Positions 51,129 to 60,446 are shown, counted from the first letter of the stretch. The stretch: 64,000 bases of DNA from JAOUEA01 sp963825635 (GCA_963825635.1 CAWGTU010000001.1:248001-312000), one strand, 5' to 3'. Notes: generated by a model not told the origin, from the letters alone. Numbers and translations are program-made.

Positions 51129-53753
51129 CTATCCGCCGTCGTCCTCGAACAGCTCGATCATCTGCGCGAGCGTCATGGCCTCTCCTTCAGCCCATGCGAG
51201 TTCGAACGCATCGTCCCCCATCGCGGCGCGTGCCTGCTCTGCGGGGTCGCCGAAGAACGCGAGTCCCACCTCGGGGAAGTTCACGTCGTACTCGCGCTCG
51301 AGTCGACTCGACGCGCCGACCAGGGTCGCGGCGCGATCGGCCCGTCCCGTGAGGTTCGCGATCAGCGCATGGGGCCCCAGCACGGTCGCCAGCAGGATCG
51401 GGTTCCCCGAGGCGCACGCGATGGCCGTCGCCTCGGCGAGGTGTGGCAGGCCGTCCTCCGTTCGTTCGAGCACCAGGTACACCCCCGCGAGCGCGATCAG
51501 CGACTCGCAGAGTGCGAGCTGCTCGCCGACCTCTCGGTACAGAGTGATGCTTCGCTCGATCGGTTCGGTGGCACCGATGGCATCGCCCGAGAACAGCCGA
51601 CCGACTCCGATGCTGCCCCACAGCTCCGCCTGCATCGGGAGGTCGTCCGGCTCGACGACCTCCAAGCAGTGCTCGAGGAGTCGCATCCCTTCCTCGGGGT
51701 TTCCCGCGACCACGGGCGTGAAGGTCAGGTGGAACAGCGCTCGGGCCAGGAGTCGACGGTCCCCGAGCGATCGAGCGATGTCGGCGGCTTCTTGGTACGA
51801 CGCCTGCATCGCGTCGTAGTTCGTGAGCCAGTAGTCGATGCTGCCCAGGGCGCCGAGGGCAAGCGCTCGGGGGGCTTCGCGGGTCTGGGCCTGCGGCTTC
51901 GAGAGGAGACGCTCGAGCCTGGCGCGCCCCTCGGCGAAGTGGCCGCGTCGCTGCCAGTAGCGCCAGAGCGCGGCCGCCGTGCGCAACCCCGTCGCGACTT
52001 CGTCGGGATCCGTGACGCGTTCGGCTCGGTCGAGCGCCGCCCGGATGTTCTCGAGCTCGAGGTCCAGCATCTCGAACCAACGCAGTTGTTGCTGCCCAGT
52101 GAGGTGCGGCTGGGCACGCTCGGCAAGGACCCTGACCTGTTCGGCGTGCCGCCGCTCGATCGAGGACCGCTCGCCGGCGTCGATCTCGGAGAATCGCAGC
52201 GCCGCGTACTCGCGGATCGTCTCGAGCATCGAGATCCGCACCGACCCGTCGGCCTCGAACCGTCGCACGAGGCTGTGATCCATGAGCACGCCGAGTGCGT
52301 CCAGCACATCTGTGCCGCCGCCGCACACCGTTTCTGCGGCCTCGATCGTGCACCCACCCGGGAACACGGCGAGGCGGGCGAAGAGGCGCCGGGCATCGGG
52401 GGGGAGCGCCTCCTCGCTCCATCTGATGGTCTCCTCGAGGGTCCGCTGGCGCTCGGGTGCGTCGCGCGGTCCACCCGTGAGCAACGGGAGCCGCTGCTCC
52501 AGCCGGCCGGCCAGCGAGGCGGGGTCGAGCACACGCAGGCGGCTGGCTGCGAGCTCGAGGGCGAGCGGCAGACCGTCGAGACGGGCGACGATCTCGGCGA
52601 CCGCGGCCGCGTTCCCGTCGGTCAACCGGAACCCCTGCCGCGATGCCTCGGCGCGCTCTACGAAGAGTCGCACCGCATCCGATGACGCGATGGCGGAGAC
52701 GTCCAGGTCGTCGGGGAGTGTGAGCGGCGGCACCCTGTATTCCCGTTCCCCCGCCACGTGCAGCACGATGCGGCTCGTGGCGAGGATCGTGAGTTGGGGG
52801 ACCGCATCGAGCAGGGAACCGACGATCGAGGAGGCCCCGGACGCGAGCTGCTCGAGGTTGTCGAGCACGAGCAACAGGTGCCCGCGTCTGAGGCGTTCGT
52901 GCAGCGCCTGGCCGGGGTCGACGCCGGGCAACGCTCGCAGTCGCAGCGCGCCGGCGATCGTCGGCGCGACGAGCGCAGGATCCTCGACCGAGCTCAGGTC
53001 CACGAAGCAGACCTCGTCGTGCCGATCGAGGCGCGCCTCCGCGACCTCGAGCGCCAGTCGGGTCTTCCCTGTGCCTCCGGGGCCCGTCAGCGTGACGAGG
53101 CGTGCCTCGTCGAGGAGGACGCTGATCTCGACGATCGCGGAGCCGCGTCCGATGAACGATGTGCGCTGGGGAGGCAGGTTCGTGTGACGGCCGCCCGCCG
53201 TCGAGAGCGGCGGGAAGTCGTGTTCGAGGCCCTCGATCACGAGATCGTGGAGGGACTGCTCATCGTCGAAGTCCTTCAGCCGATGCGGTCCCAGGTCGCG
53301 GACCGCGACCCCGTCGGGACACCGGCCGGCGAGGAGTGACCGCGTGGCCTCCGACAGCACGATCTGTCCGCCGTGCCCGCTGGCGGCGATGCGGGCGGCC
53401 CGGTGTACGTCGATGCCCACGTAGTCGTCACCGCCGAGTTCGCCCTCGCCGGTATGCAGGCCGATCCGGATCCTGATGGCGGATCCGTCCTTCCACGGAT
53501 GCGCCGCGAGTCCGCGTTGGGCCGCGACGGCCGCGCGGACCGCGGCGTCCACGGACGAGAAGACCACGAAGAACGCATCGCCCTCGGTGCGGATCTCGAC
53601 GCCACCGTTCTCCGTCACCGCGGTGCGCACGATCTCGGCATGACGGTCCAACTCACGCACGAAGCCGTCGCGCCCGAGGTGTTGCAGCAGTCGGGTCGAG
53701 CCTTCGATGTCGGTGAACATGAAGGTCACCGTGCCGGTGGGCAGGTCGTGCAT
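51129..53753 (-). CDS. Adenylate/guanylate cyclase-NB-ARC-TPR regulator
   Basis: An 874-residue protein. A class III cyclase domain (about 8-175) has both metal Asp motifs (FMFTDIEGST and RTEGDAFFVVF). An NB-ARC/STAND ATPase follows (about 195-470, Walker A GPGGTGKTR, LLLVLDNLEQL), then TPR repeats to the end. STAND proteins switch between inactive and active forms on ligand binding, here likely controlling cyclic nucleotide output. A TAAGGT box lies 7 nt before the ATG and no Shine-Dalgarno is present. It shares architecture, not close sequence, with the cyclase at 377-3817. Confidence 0.87.
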   Translation of the reverse strand: MHDLPTGTVTFMFTDIEGSTRLLQHLGRDGFVRELDRHAEIVRTAVTENGGVEIRTEGDAFFVVFSSVDAAVRAAVAAQRGLAAHPWKDGSAIRIRIGLHTGEGELGGDDYVGIDVHRAARIAASGHGGQIVLSEATRSLLAGRCPDGVAVRDLGPHRLKDFDDEQSLHDLVIEGLEHDFPPLSTAGGRHTNLPPQRTSFIGRGSAIVEISVLLDEARLVTLTGPGGTGKTRLALEVAEARLDRHDEVCFVDLSSVEDPALVAPTIAGALRLRALPGVDPGQALHERLRRGHLLLVLDNLEQLASGASSIVGSLLDAVPQLTILATSRIVLHVAGEREYRVPPLTLPDDLDVSAIASSDAVRLFVERAEASRQGFRLTDGNAAAVAEIVARLDGLPLALELAASRLRVLDPASLAGRLEQRLPLLTGGPRDAPERQRTLEETIRWSEEALPPDARRLFARLAVFPGGCTIEAAETVCGGGTDVLDALGVLMDHSLVRRFEADGSVRISMLETIREYAALRFSEIDAGERSSIERRHAEQVRVLAERAQPHLTGQQQLRWFEMLDLELENIRAALDRAERVTDPDEVATGLRTAAALWRYWQRRGHFAEGRARLERLLSKPQAQTREAPRALALGALGSIDYWLTNYDAMQASYQEAADIARSLGDRRLLARALFHLTFTPVVAGNPEEGMRLLEHCLEVVEPDDLPMQAELWGSIGVGRLFSGDAIGATEPIERSITLYREVGEQLALCESLIALAGVYLVLERTEDGLPHLAEATAIACASGNPILLATVLGPHALIANLTGRADRAATLVGASSRLEREYDVNFPEVGLAFFGDPAEQARAAMGDDAFELAWAEGEAMTLAQMIELFEDDGG

Positions 53754-53760
53754 CCCGGGA

Positions 53761-53766
53761 ACCTTA
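53761..53766 (-). promoter_or_regulatory. Putative -10 box (TAAGGT) for cyclase-NB-ARC gene
   Basis: TAAGGT on the minus strand is followed by 7 nt and the ATG at 53753, fitting leaderless transcription. Confidence 0.4.
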
Positions 53767-53805
53767 GCGCCAGTCCAAGGCTCGATGCGCCGCAGAGCCG
53801 TTGGC

Positions 53806-54174
53806 TCAGCCGGCGATCGCCGTGGCGAGCACGAACGGGTGCACCGGGCCGCTCCCCGCCAGGCGCAGGGCGCGCGCGATCACCGTGAGCGTCCACTTCG
53901 AGTCGGCGAGATCGTCGACGAGCAGCGTCGGACCCTGCGGAACGTCGCCTTGCACCTCGAACGCGTCCCAGACGTTGCGGACCTGTTGGGCGCTGTTGCG
54001 CATCGCGGCCTGCGGCTGGTTCTCGGCGACCTTGCGTACCACCTCGAGCAACGGGAGCCTGAGCGCTTCGGCGAGCCGCTCGGCGAAGCCGGGCACGAGC
54101 TCGGGATGGGTCATCGACGGCACGTAGGTCACCCAGGTGGGGGCGGGCTCGGGCTTCCACCGTTCGGCGATCAA
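53806..54174 (-). CDS. C-terminal phosphoribosyltransferase-like part of the broken RecQ-type gene
   Basis: The frame encodes 122 residues beginning near LIAERWKPEPAPTWVTYVPS and including PTLLVDDLADSKWTLTVIAR, a PRPP-binding-like motif. In intact actinobacterial homologues, as I recall them, this region is the C-terminal end of the RecQ-type helicase. Here it is out of frame with the helicase by one base. A TTG at 54174 could serve as a start, but there is no ribosome site, so it is probably not made separately. Confidence 0.5.
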   Translation of the reverse strand: MIAERWKPEPAPTWVTYVPSMTHPELVPGFAERLAEALRLPLLEVVRKVAENQPQAAMRNSAQQVRNVWDAFEVQGDVPQGPTLLVDDLADSKWTLTVIARALRLAGSGPVHPFVLATAIAG

Positions 54175-55879
54175 CGCCGGTGCTCGCGGTCACCAGGTCG
54201 TCGGCGAAGCGCTCGTCCTCGCCGCGCCCGGCGGCCACGAGCCGGCCCCAGCCGCCGTCGCCCACGACCGAGAGCGCCCGCCCGACGAGCGGGCGCTCCT
54301 CCTCGGCGATCCGTCCCTTCGGCAGCCCGAACGCCGTGAGTCCCGATGGCCACTGCTTCCGCGGATCCACGAACAGGTCGAAGCCGCGCAGATGCTCGCG
54401 GGCGGCGGCTCGCGCGTCGGGCGAGGGATCGACCAGCAGGGGCGTCGACGTGCACCACATGCACCGTCCGCAGGGTTCCGCGCCCGGATCGTCGAGCTCG
54501 CGGCGCAGGAACTCCATCAGGCACCCGTCGTGCCGGGCGTACCGGCGCATCGCATCCTGCTCGTGGCGGCGCAGCGCGGTGATGTGCTCGACACGCTCGG
54601 CCGGGTACGTCCAAGCCTCGGCTGTGCGCACGTACCCGCCGCGCTCGCGCGCGACGGCGCCTTCGACCTCGAGCACCTTCAGCATCGACTCCAGTCGTCC
54701 CCGGCGCACGTTGACGGTCGCCATGAGGTCGTTGAGCGACATCGGCTCCACGGCGTCGGTGAGCAGCTCGACGATGCGCTCGGCCTGCTCGCGGGGAGGG
54801 AACGCCGTCTCGATGAAGTAGTCCTGGATCTCGCTGTCCTCGACGCCGCAGAGCAGCACCGCCGGCGCGTGATCGAGCGCGCGCCCGGCGCGCCCGACCT
54901 GCTGGTAGTAGGCGATCGGGGAACCGGGGCTCTGGTAGTGGATCACGAAGCCGAGGTCGGGCTTGTCGAACCCCATGCCGAGCGCGCTCGTGGCGACGAG
55001 CGCCTTCAGCTCGTTCGCGAGCAGCGCCTGCTCGAGCCGCACGCGGTCGTCGTTGTCGGTGGCGCCGCTGTAGGCCTCGGCATCGACGCCCTGCCGGCGA
55101 AGGAACGCAGCCACCCGCTCGCCGTCGGCGATCGTGAGCACGTAGACGATGCCCGAACCGTCGAGCGCGGGGAGCGCCTCCGCCAGCCACGCGAGGCGTT
55201 CAGCCTGACTCGGCACGTCGGCGACGGCGAGCGCGAGGCTCTCCCGATCGAGGGATCCCCGGAACGTCTGGAGGCGGTCGCCGAGCTGATCGGTGATGTC
55301 GGCGATCACGCGGTCGTTCGCGGTGGCGGTGGTGCAGAGCACCGGCACGTCGGGCGGTAGCACCTCGAGCACGCGCACGATGCGCCGGTAGTCCGGCCGG
55401 AAGTCGTGGCCCCAGTCGCTGATGCAGTGCGCCTCGTCGACCACGAGCAGGCCGACCGTGCGCGCGATCACGCTGAGCATGCGGTCGCGGAACCGCTCGT
55501 TCGCGAACCGCTCGGGAGAGACGAGCAGCAGGTCGATCTCGCCGTCCGCGAGTCGCTCGGCGATCGGCTCGAACTCCTCGGGGTTGGTGGAGTTGATCGT
55601 CTCGGCTCGCACGCCGATGCGCCCGGCCATCTCGATCTGGTTGCGCATCAACGCGAGCAGGGGGGAGACGAGCAGCGTCGGACCGGCGCCCCGCTCGCGA
55701 AGCAGCTTCGTCGCGATGAAGTAGACGGCCGACTTCCCCCACCCGGTCCGCTGCACGAGCAACACCCGTCCTCGGTCGCGCGCGACCGCATCGATCGCCT
55801 CGAGCTGCCCCGGCCGGAACGCGGCGTCGGAGCCCAGCATGTGGTGCAGGTGGTCGAGCGCTGTCACGGTCGCGGTCAT
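53806..55879 (-). pseudogene. recQ: RecQ-type DNA helicase with C-terminal PRT-like domain, single-base frameshift
   Basis: The N-terminal 565 or so codons encode a RecQ-type helicase: Walker A-like TGWGKSAVYF, DEAH (VVDEAHCISDWGHDFRPDY), and SALGMGFDKPD with QQVGRAGR. A Cys cluster (CGRCMWC) follows. Near 54175-54181 the frame is lost; removal of one base (ACCGGCG to ACCGCG) would continue it into IAERWKPEPAPTWV and end at 53806. As read, the helicase frame instead runs through non-coding-like sequence to 53726, into the cyclase gene. It is either a true lesion or a sequencing/assembly error. TACCGT lies 6 nt before the ATG. Confidence 0.75.
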
Positions 55880-55885
55880 GCCCGC

Positions 55886-55891
55886 ACGGTA
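55886..55891 (-). promoter_or_regulatory. Putative -10 box (TACCGT) for recQ-type gene
   Basis: TACCGT on the minus strand is followed by 6 nt and the ATG at 55879, without a Shine-Dalgarno site. Confidence 0.4.
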
Positions 55892-55960
55892 TCGAGTCCG
55901 TGTGACAGGTCGGTCCGGCGATCGAGCGCGACGAATACCAGCACGCTGCGAGGGCGCGGC

Positions 55961-56020
55961 GACTGGGCAAGGACCTCCCTGTTCTGTCGCTGGTCCCACT
56001 ACGGAGGTCCCCGCCTAGTC
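55961..56020. repeat. Palindromic intergenic element, copy 2
   Basis: The arms 55961-55978 and 56003-56020 pair at about 15 of 18 positions around a 24-bp centre. It matches the element at 31180-31240 in reverse orientation at about 49 of 61 positions. It lies 31 bp after the stop of the glycosyltransferase gene and before the recQ promoter. Confidence 0.75.
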
Positions 56021-56051
56021 AACGGAAGTGGCACCGCCTCTCCCGCGGGAG

Positions 56052-57569
56052 TCACCAGGCGGCGAGGATCCTCTCGGCGGTCCGCTCCCACGTCCACTCG
56101 CGGCCGACGAATGCGCTCACGCCGGCGCTCAACTCATCACGCTCCTCCGATGGCAGCGCCAACAGGCGGTCGATGCTCGTCGTGAGCCGGTCGACCGAGC
56201 CGTCGCCGGGCTCGAACGAGAACATCCCCGCACGGCCGACCGTGGACTCGAGGGCCGCCGCCACCTCGGCGAGGCCGGAGTGCCGCGCGACGATCGGAAG
56301 GGCGCCCGCCGCGGCGGCCTCGGCCGCCACCATGCCGAACGCCTCGTGCAGGATCGACGGCACCACCATCACGTCCATCGCGGCGAGGGCGTCAGGCGCA
56401 TAGCGATGATCGAGCCGCCCGGCGAACATCACCTCGCGGTGAGGGCCGTCGACCGCGGGACGAGCGTCTCCGATCGGCATGCCGCCGACATCGCGCAGCC
56501 ACGTGAGGGCGGCGCGGTCTCCTCGGCGCAACGCGTTCGCGAGCGCAGCCAGCCACTCCCGGTGGGAGCCGAACCCGACGACCAGCATCGCGGCGTCGTG
56601 CGCCATCCCTTGGTGGGCGCAGAGCGCGAGCTCGACGCCCTTCTGCGGGATCAGCTTCCCGAGGTAGCCGACGATCGGCGCGTCGCCGGCCGCGAGCGCC
56701 CGCAGCCGCTCGGCCGCCTCAGGCTCGGGCACGGCCTGGTCATAGGTCCCCGCGAGCTCAGCGAGCACCGACGCATCCCTCGCCTCGAGGGCCCGCTCGA
56801 CCAGCGCGTCGGTGTCCGCCGGCCGACCGCGGGCCGTGTCGGGATCGACCGCCAGACGATCCGCGACGTCGATCAGCGCATCGGCGCGAGGCCGACGTCG
56901 GAAGGCGCCGACGTCGACGCCGGGCGCGACGACGCGGCCCAGGTCACGCATCTCCGGCACGAAGCCCGCGCACCGCTCGAGCACCTCGTTGGCCGCGCCG
57001 ATCACGGCGCGTGCGCCGCCGAGTCCCTCGCGGGCCAGTTCGCGGTAGCGATCCTGCAGGCGCACCGCGTACTCCAGGTCGCTGCCGTGGATCTTGGCGA
57101 CGTATCGCCCCGCCCCCAGCGCGCGTCGTGCGATCGCCGCTCCGGGGATCGCATGGCCCGTCACGACGATCTCGCTGCCGTGCCACGCCACCGCGGCCCG
57201 CAGTGCCTCGACGTTGGCCCACAGGTAGCGCTCGAGCTCGGCGTCCGACAGGTCCGGGAACCGGCGCACGTCGTCGAAGCCCTCATAGCGGTCGACGACG
57301 AACACCGGCAGCATCGGTCCGATCAGAGGGCGAAGCAGCACGCACCGACCCGAGCCGGCGGGTCGCTGCCGGCGCTCGGTGGGTTCGCCCGGGCCGTCGG
57401 CGTCGACGAGACCGTCGGCATCGATCCACGGATACCGCTCGGGGTGGCGTTCCTGGCACACCAGCGCGACGTCGTGGCCGGCGGCTCGCCACGCCTCTGC
57501 GGTGCGAGCGGTGACGACGTTCGAGCCCGAACCTTCGAGCAGCCAGCCATGCCAGATCAGGATGCGCAC
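56052..57569 (-). CDS. Glycosyltransferase family 4-type
   Basis: A 505-residue GT-B fold glycosyltransferase. The N-terminal domain starts ILIWHGWLLEGSGSNVV; the C-terminal domain has YLGKLIPQKGVELALCAH and the nucleotide-sugar motif VPSILHEAFGMVAAEAAAAG with the conserved Glu pair. Acceptor and donor are unknown. GTG 57569 is chosen because a TAGCAT box lies 6 nt upstream. The start overlaps the 3' end of the MFS gene by 13 bp. Confidence 0.85.
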   Translation of the reverse strand: MRILIWHGWLLEGSGSNVVTARTAEAWRAAGHDVALVCQERHPERYPWIDADGLVDADGPGEPTERRQRPAGSGRCVLLRPLIGPMLPVFVVDRYEGFDDVRRFPDLSDAELERYLWANVEALRAAVAWHGSEIVVTGHAIPGAAIARRALGAGRYVAKIHGSDLEYAVRLQDRYRELAREGLGGARAVIGAANEVLERCAGFVPEMRDLGRVVAPGVDVGAFRRRPRADALIDVADRLAVDPDTARGRPADTDALVERALEARDASVLAELAGTYDQAVPEPEAAERLRALAAGDAPIVGYLGKLIPQKGVELALCAHQGMAHDAAMLVVGFGSHREWLAALANALRRGDRAALTWLRDVGGMPIGDARPAVDGPHREVMFAGRLDHRYAPDALAAMDVMVVPSILHEAFGMVAAEAAAAGALPIVARHSGLAEVAAALESTVGRAGMFSFEPGDGSVDRLTTSIDRLLALPSEERDELSAGVSAFVGREWTWERTAERILAAW

Positions 57570-58771
57570 CCGCGCATGCTAGAGGTGCGGCGCCCCAGGT
57601 TGGTCGAGATCACGAGCGCCAAGCCCGCGATCGCCACGATCGACCCGGCGATGAACGTGCCGCTGCGGCCGAATCCGGCAGCGACGAACCCGAGCGTCGC
57701 CGGGCCGAGGCCGAACCCGATGTCGAGGAAGGCGCTCGTCGTCCCCATCACCGCTCCCCGTTCGTTCGCGGCGATCCCATCGACCGCCAGGGCGAAGAGC
57801 GCGGGGGTGAACAGCGCGATCCCGACTCCCAGGATCGCCGCGCCGGCGACCAGCCCTGCCGGCGCCTGCCAGACGCCGGCCACCGCAAGCCCCAGCGCCG
57901 TCAGCACCAGCGCGATACGGGTGCACCGCCCCGGGCCCAGCCGGTCGGGGATGCGCGCACCGGCGCTCCGGATCACCACGACGATCCCCGAGAACAGCCC
58001 GATCACGAAGCCCGCTCCGCTCATCCCCAGATCGAGCGCGTACAGGGGCACGAACGTCAGGAACCCCGCCATCCCCCAGATCGTCGCGGCCAGCACGAGA
58101 CCTGGCAGCAGACCCGCGGGGTGGATCAACCGATGCCGCTCGGGCGTATCGCCCTCGGCCGGTGTCATCGAAGGCAGCAGCAGCGCGAGCCCGACGGCGA
58201 TCGTCGCCAGGACGATCGCACCGACCCACACGGCGTTGAAGCCCAGGTGCTCGATCAGCGTCTCGCTGATGAACGGTCCCGCCCCCAAGCCGATGTACAG
58301 CGCGAGCGAGGCGAAGCTGAAAGCCTCGCCGCGTCGTTCCGGGGGTGCGAGATCCACGTTCGCGGCGAGCGCGGCCACGAAGAACAGCGCCTCACCGGCG
58401 CCGGTCACGAGGCGCATCGCCACCAGCACCTCGACCGACGTCGCGATGAGGTATCCGGCGACCGACACGGCGAACAGCGACGCCCCGGCCACCATCAGTA
58501 CCCGTCGCCCCCGGCGATCGGCGACCCCGCCGGCCCAGGGACGCATGAAGAAGGCCGAGAGGCTGAACACGCCGATCACCAACCCGACGGCGATGTTCCC
58601 GCGGCCGAGGGGCCCCTCGACGTAGCGCGGCAAGGCCGGCAGCAGCATGCCGTCGGCCGTGAAGTACGCGAGCTCCGCCAGCGCGACGATGACGAACGCG
58701 GGCGTGAACAGCGTCGGACGGGCCGCCGGCGTGGTCGTGTCATTCGCTGAGGCGTTCACGGTCCGTGCCAT
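57557..58771 (-). CDS. Major facilitator superfamily transporter
   Basis: A 404-residue transporter with twelve hydrophobic segments. The conserved loop 2-3 motif appears as GGVADRRGRRVLM. It is likely a drug or metabolite efflux pump, but the substrate cannot be told. GAGGAGGT precedes the ATG at 58771; an in-frame extension upstream to 58936 is rejected. It is divergent from the HD-GYP/LuxR regulator at 58869, which might control it. Confidence 0.87.
   Translation of the reverse strand: MARTVNASANDTTTPAARPTLFTPAFVIVALAELAYFTADGMLLPALPRYVEGPLGRGNIAVGLVIGVFSLSAFFMRPWAGGVADRRGRRVLMVAGASLFAVSVAGYLIATSVEVLVAMRLVTGAGEALFFVAALAANVDLAPPERRGEAFSFASLALYIGLGAGPFISETLIEHLGFNAVWVGAIVLATIAVGLALLLPSMTPAEGDTPERHRLIHPAGLLPGLVLAATIWGMAGFLTFVPLYALDLGMSGAGFVIGLFSGIVVVIRSAGARIPDRLGPGRCTRIALVLTALGLAVAGVWQAPAGLVAGAAILGVGIALFTPALFALAVDGIAANERGAVMGTTSAFLDIGFGLGPATLGFVAAGFGRSGTFIAGSIVAIAGLALVISTNLGRRTSSMRGCAS
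57576..57581 (-). promoter_or_regulatory. Putative -10 box (TAGCAT) for glycosyltransferase
   Basis: TAGCAT on the minus strand is followed by 6 nt and the GTG at 57569. It lies within the last codons of the MFS gene. Confidence 0.35.
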
Positions 58772-58868
58772 CTCGGGACCTCCTCGTGGCTTTCCTGCCC
58801 CGAGGGTCACACCTGTACGCAAGCCGACGCATCGGTAGGACTGCCCATCTTGGCTCGAGGAGGTCTGG

Positions 58869-60428
58869 GTGCCATGCTGGGTCGACGTGCCGGATGCGCT
58901 CCGTCTCGCGGACCTGCTCGCGGCCCTCTCCCTCACGACGGACCTGGCGATGGGCCAGCCGCCGGAGAAGGCGATCCGCGCGTGCGCGCTGGCGACCGGG
59001 ATGGCTCGACATCTCGACGCGTCGGACGAAGACGTCGCATGCGTCTACTACACGACCCTGCTGAAGCACCTCGGGTGCACGGCCACATCGCACGAGGAGA
59101 TCCGGCTGTTCGGTGATGACCTCGCCATGCGCCCGCTGGCGGAGCGGACCGACGAGGCCGAGCCACGCGAGCTCCTCGCCTTCCTGAGTGCCGTCGGACG
59201 CGGCACCGGACTTCGGCGGACGGGGCACGTGATCCGCACCGCCACGGGGCGCGAGGAGTCGATGGCGATCTACCGCGCGATCTGCGAGGTGGCGACCCAG
59301 ATGTCCGAGCGGCTGCAGCTCGGCGACGACGTCACGCAGGCCCTGTACCAAACGATCGAGCGCTGGGACGGCAAGGGCGCGCCACAGGGACTCGCCGGCG
59401 AGGACATCGCCTTCGCAGCCCGCGTCGCCGAACCTGCGACCCAGGCCGTCATCTTCCATCGGCTCGGGGGCGTCGACGGGGCGCTCGCCATGATGGATCG
59501 TCGCTCGGGCGGCATGTTCGACCCGGCGGCGGTCGAGGCCTTCCGGGCGATCGGCCCGAGGACGCTGGAGCGTCTCGACGACGAGGATCCGTGGACGGCG
59601 GTGCTCGACGCCGAGCCGACGCCAGTGCGCACGGTGGAAGACGGCCGGCTCGAGCACGTGGCAGAGGCGTTCGCCGACATGGTCGACCTCAGGTCCACGG
59701 TGACCCTGGGGCACTCCTCGGGTGTTGCGGAGCTCGCCGCGAGCGCCGCCGAACGTCTCGGACTGCCCGACCCCCGCTCGGTGCGCGTCGCAGCGCTGTT
59801 GCATGATCTGGGTCGCTCCGCCGTCGGCGCCGCCCTCTGGGAGAAGCGTGGACCGCTGAGCACGACCGAGTGGGAGCGGGTCCGGCTGCACCCGTATCAC
59901 ACCGAACGCATCCTGATGCGCTCGCGCGTGCTCGAGCCGTTCGCCCGCCCGGCCGCGATGCACCATGAGCGGCTGGACGGTTCGGGCTACCACCGTGGGG
60001 CCACGGCCGCGGAGACGCCGCCGGCCGCACGGGTGATCGCGGTTGCCGACGCGTTCCAGGCGATGACGCAGCCGCGTCCCTATCGCGCGGCCATGGATCC
60101 CGATCGGGCCGCCGACGTCGTGTCATCGCAGCTGCTGGAGGGCCTCTTCGACTCCGAATGTGTGGAGGCGGTGCTCGCCGCAGCCGGACGCTCACGCTCG
60201 GTGAGGCGGCACGCCTGGCCGGCGGGGTTGTCGGATCGAGAGGTCGAGGTGCTGCGACTGGTGGCTCGTGGTGATTCGAACCGGGCGGTCGCGCAGGCGC
60301 TCGTGATCTCACCGCGCACGGCCGAGCACCACGTGCAGCACATCTACGCGAAGATCGGCGTCTCGACGCGAGCGGCAGCGGCGATGTTCGCGATGCAGCA
60401 CGGCCTGCTCCCCGACCGAGCTGGGTAA
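58869..60428 (+). CDS. Tandem HD-GYP-type protein with C-terminal LuxR DNA-binding domain
   Basis: A 519-residue protein. An N-terminal HD-GYP-like domain (about 10-185) keeps ERWDGKGAPQGLAGEDI but has lost the His-Asp pair (LLKHLG). A second domain (about 265-440) is intact: LLHDLGR, LHPYHTERIL, MHHERLDGSGYHRG. A LuxR-type helix-turn-helix ends the protein (about 450-512, LSDREVEVLRLVARG, SPRTAEHHVQHIYAKIGV). It may break down cyclic di-GMP or another nucleotide and bind DNA in response. GAGGAGGT lies 4 nt before the GTG; a GTG at 58887 is a longer-spaced option. Confidence 0.85.
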   Translation: MPCWVDVPDALRLADLLAALSLTTDLAMGQPPEKAIRACALATGMARHLDASDEDVACVYYTTLLKHLGCTATSHEEIRLFGDDLAMRPLAERTDEAEPRELLAFLSAVGRGTGLRRTGHVIRTATGREESMAIYRAICEVATQMSERLQLGDDVTQALYQTIERWDGKGAPQGLAGEDIAFAARVAEPATQAVIFHRLGGVDGALAMMDRRSGGMFDPAAVEAFRAIGPRTLERLDDEDPWTAVLDAEPTPVRTVEDGRLEHVAEAFADMVDLRSTVTLGHSSGVAELAASAAERLGLPDPRSVRVAALLHDLGRSAVGAALWEKRGPLSTTEWERVRLHPYHTERILMRSRVLEPFARPAAMHHERLDGSGYHRGATAAETPPAARVIAVADAFQAMTQPRPYRAAMDPDRAADVVSSQLLEGLFDSECVEAVLAAAGRSRSVRRHAWPAGLSDREVEVLRLVARGDSNRAVAQALVISPRTAEHHVQHIYAKIGVSTRAAAAMFAMQHGLLPDRAG

Positions 60429-60446
60429 GCTCCGCGAAGGGGAGCG

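Noticed and set aside
60262..60300. GGTTCGAATC-like block resembling a tRNA T arm
   Set aside because: It lies in the LuxR helix-turn-helix coding sequence and no acceptor stem or anticodon arm can be drawn around it.
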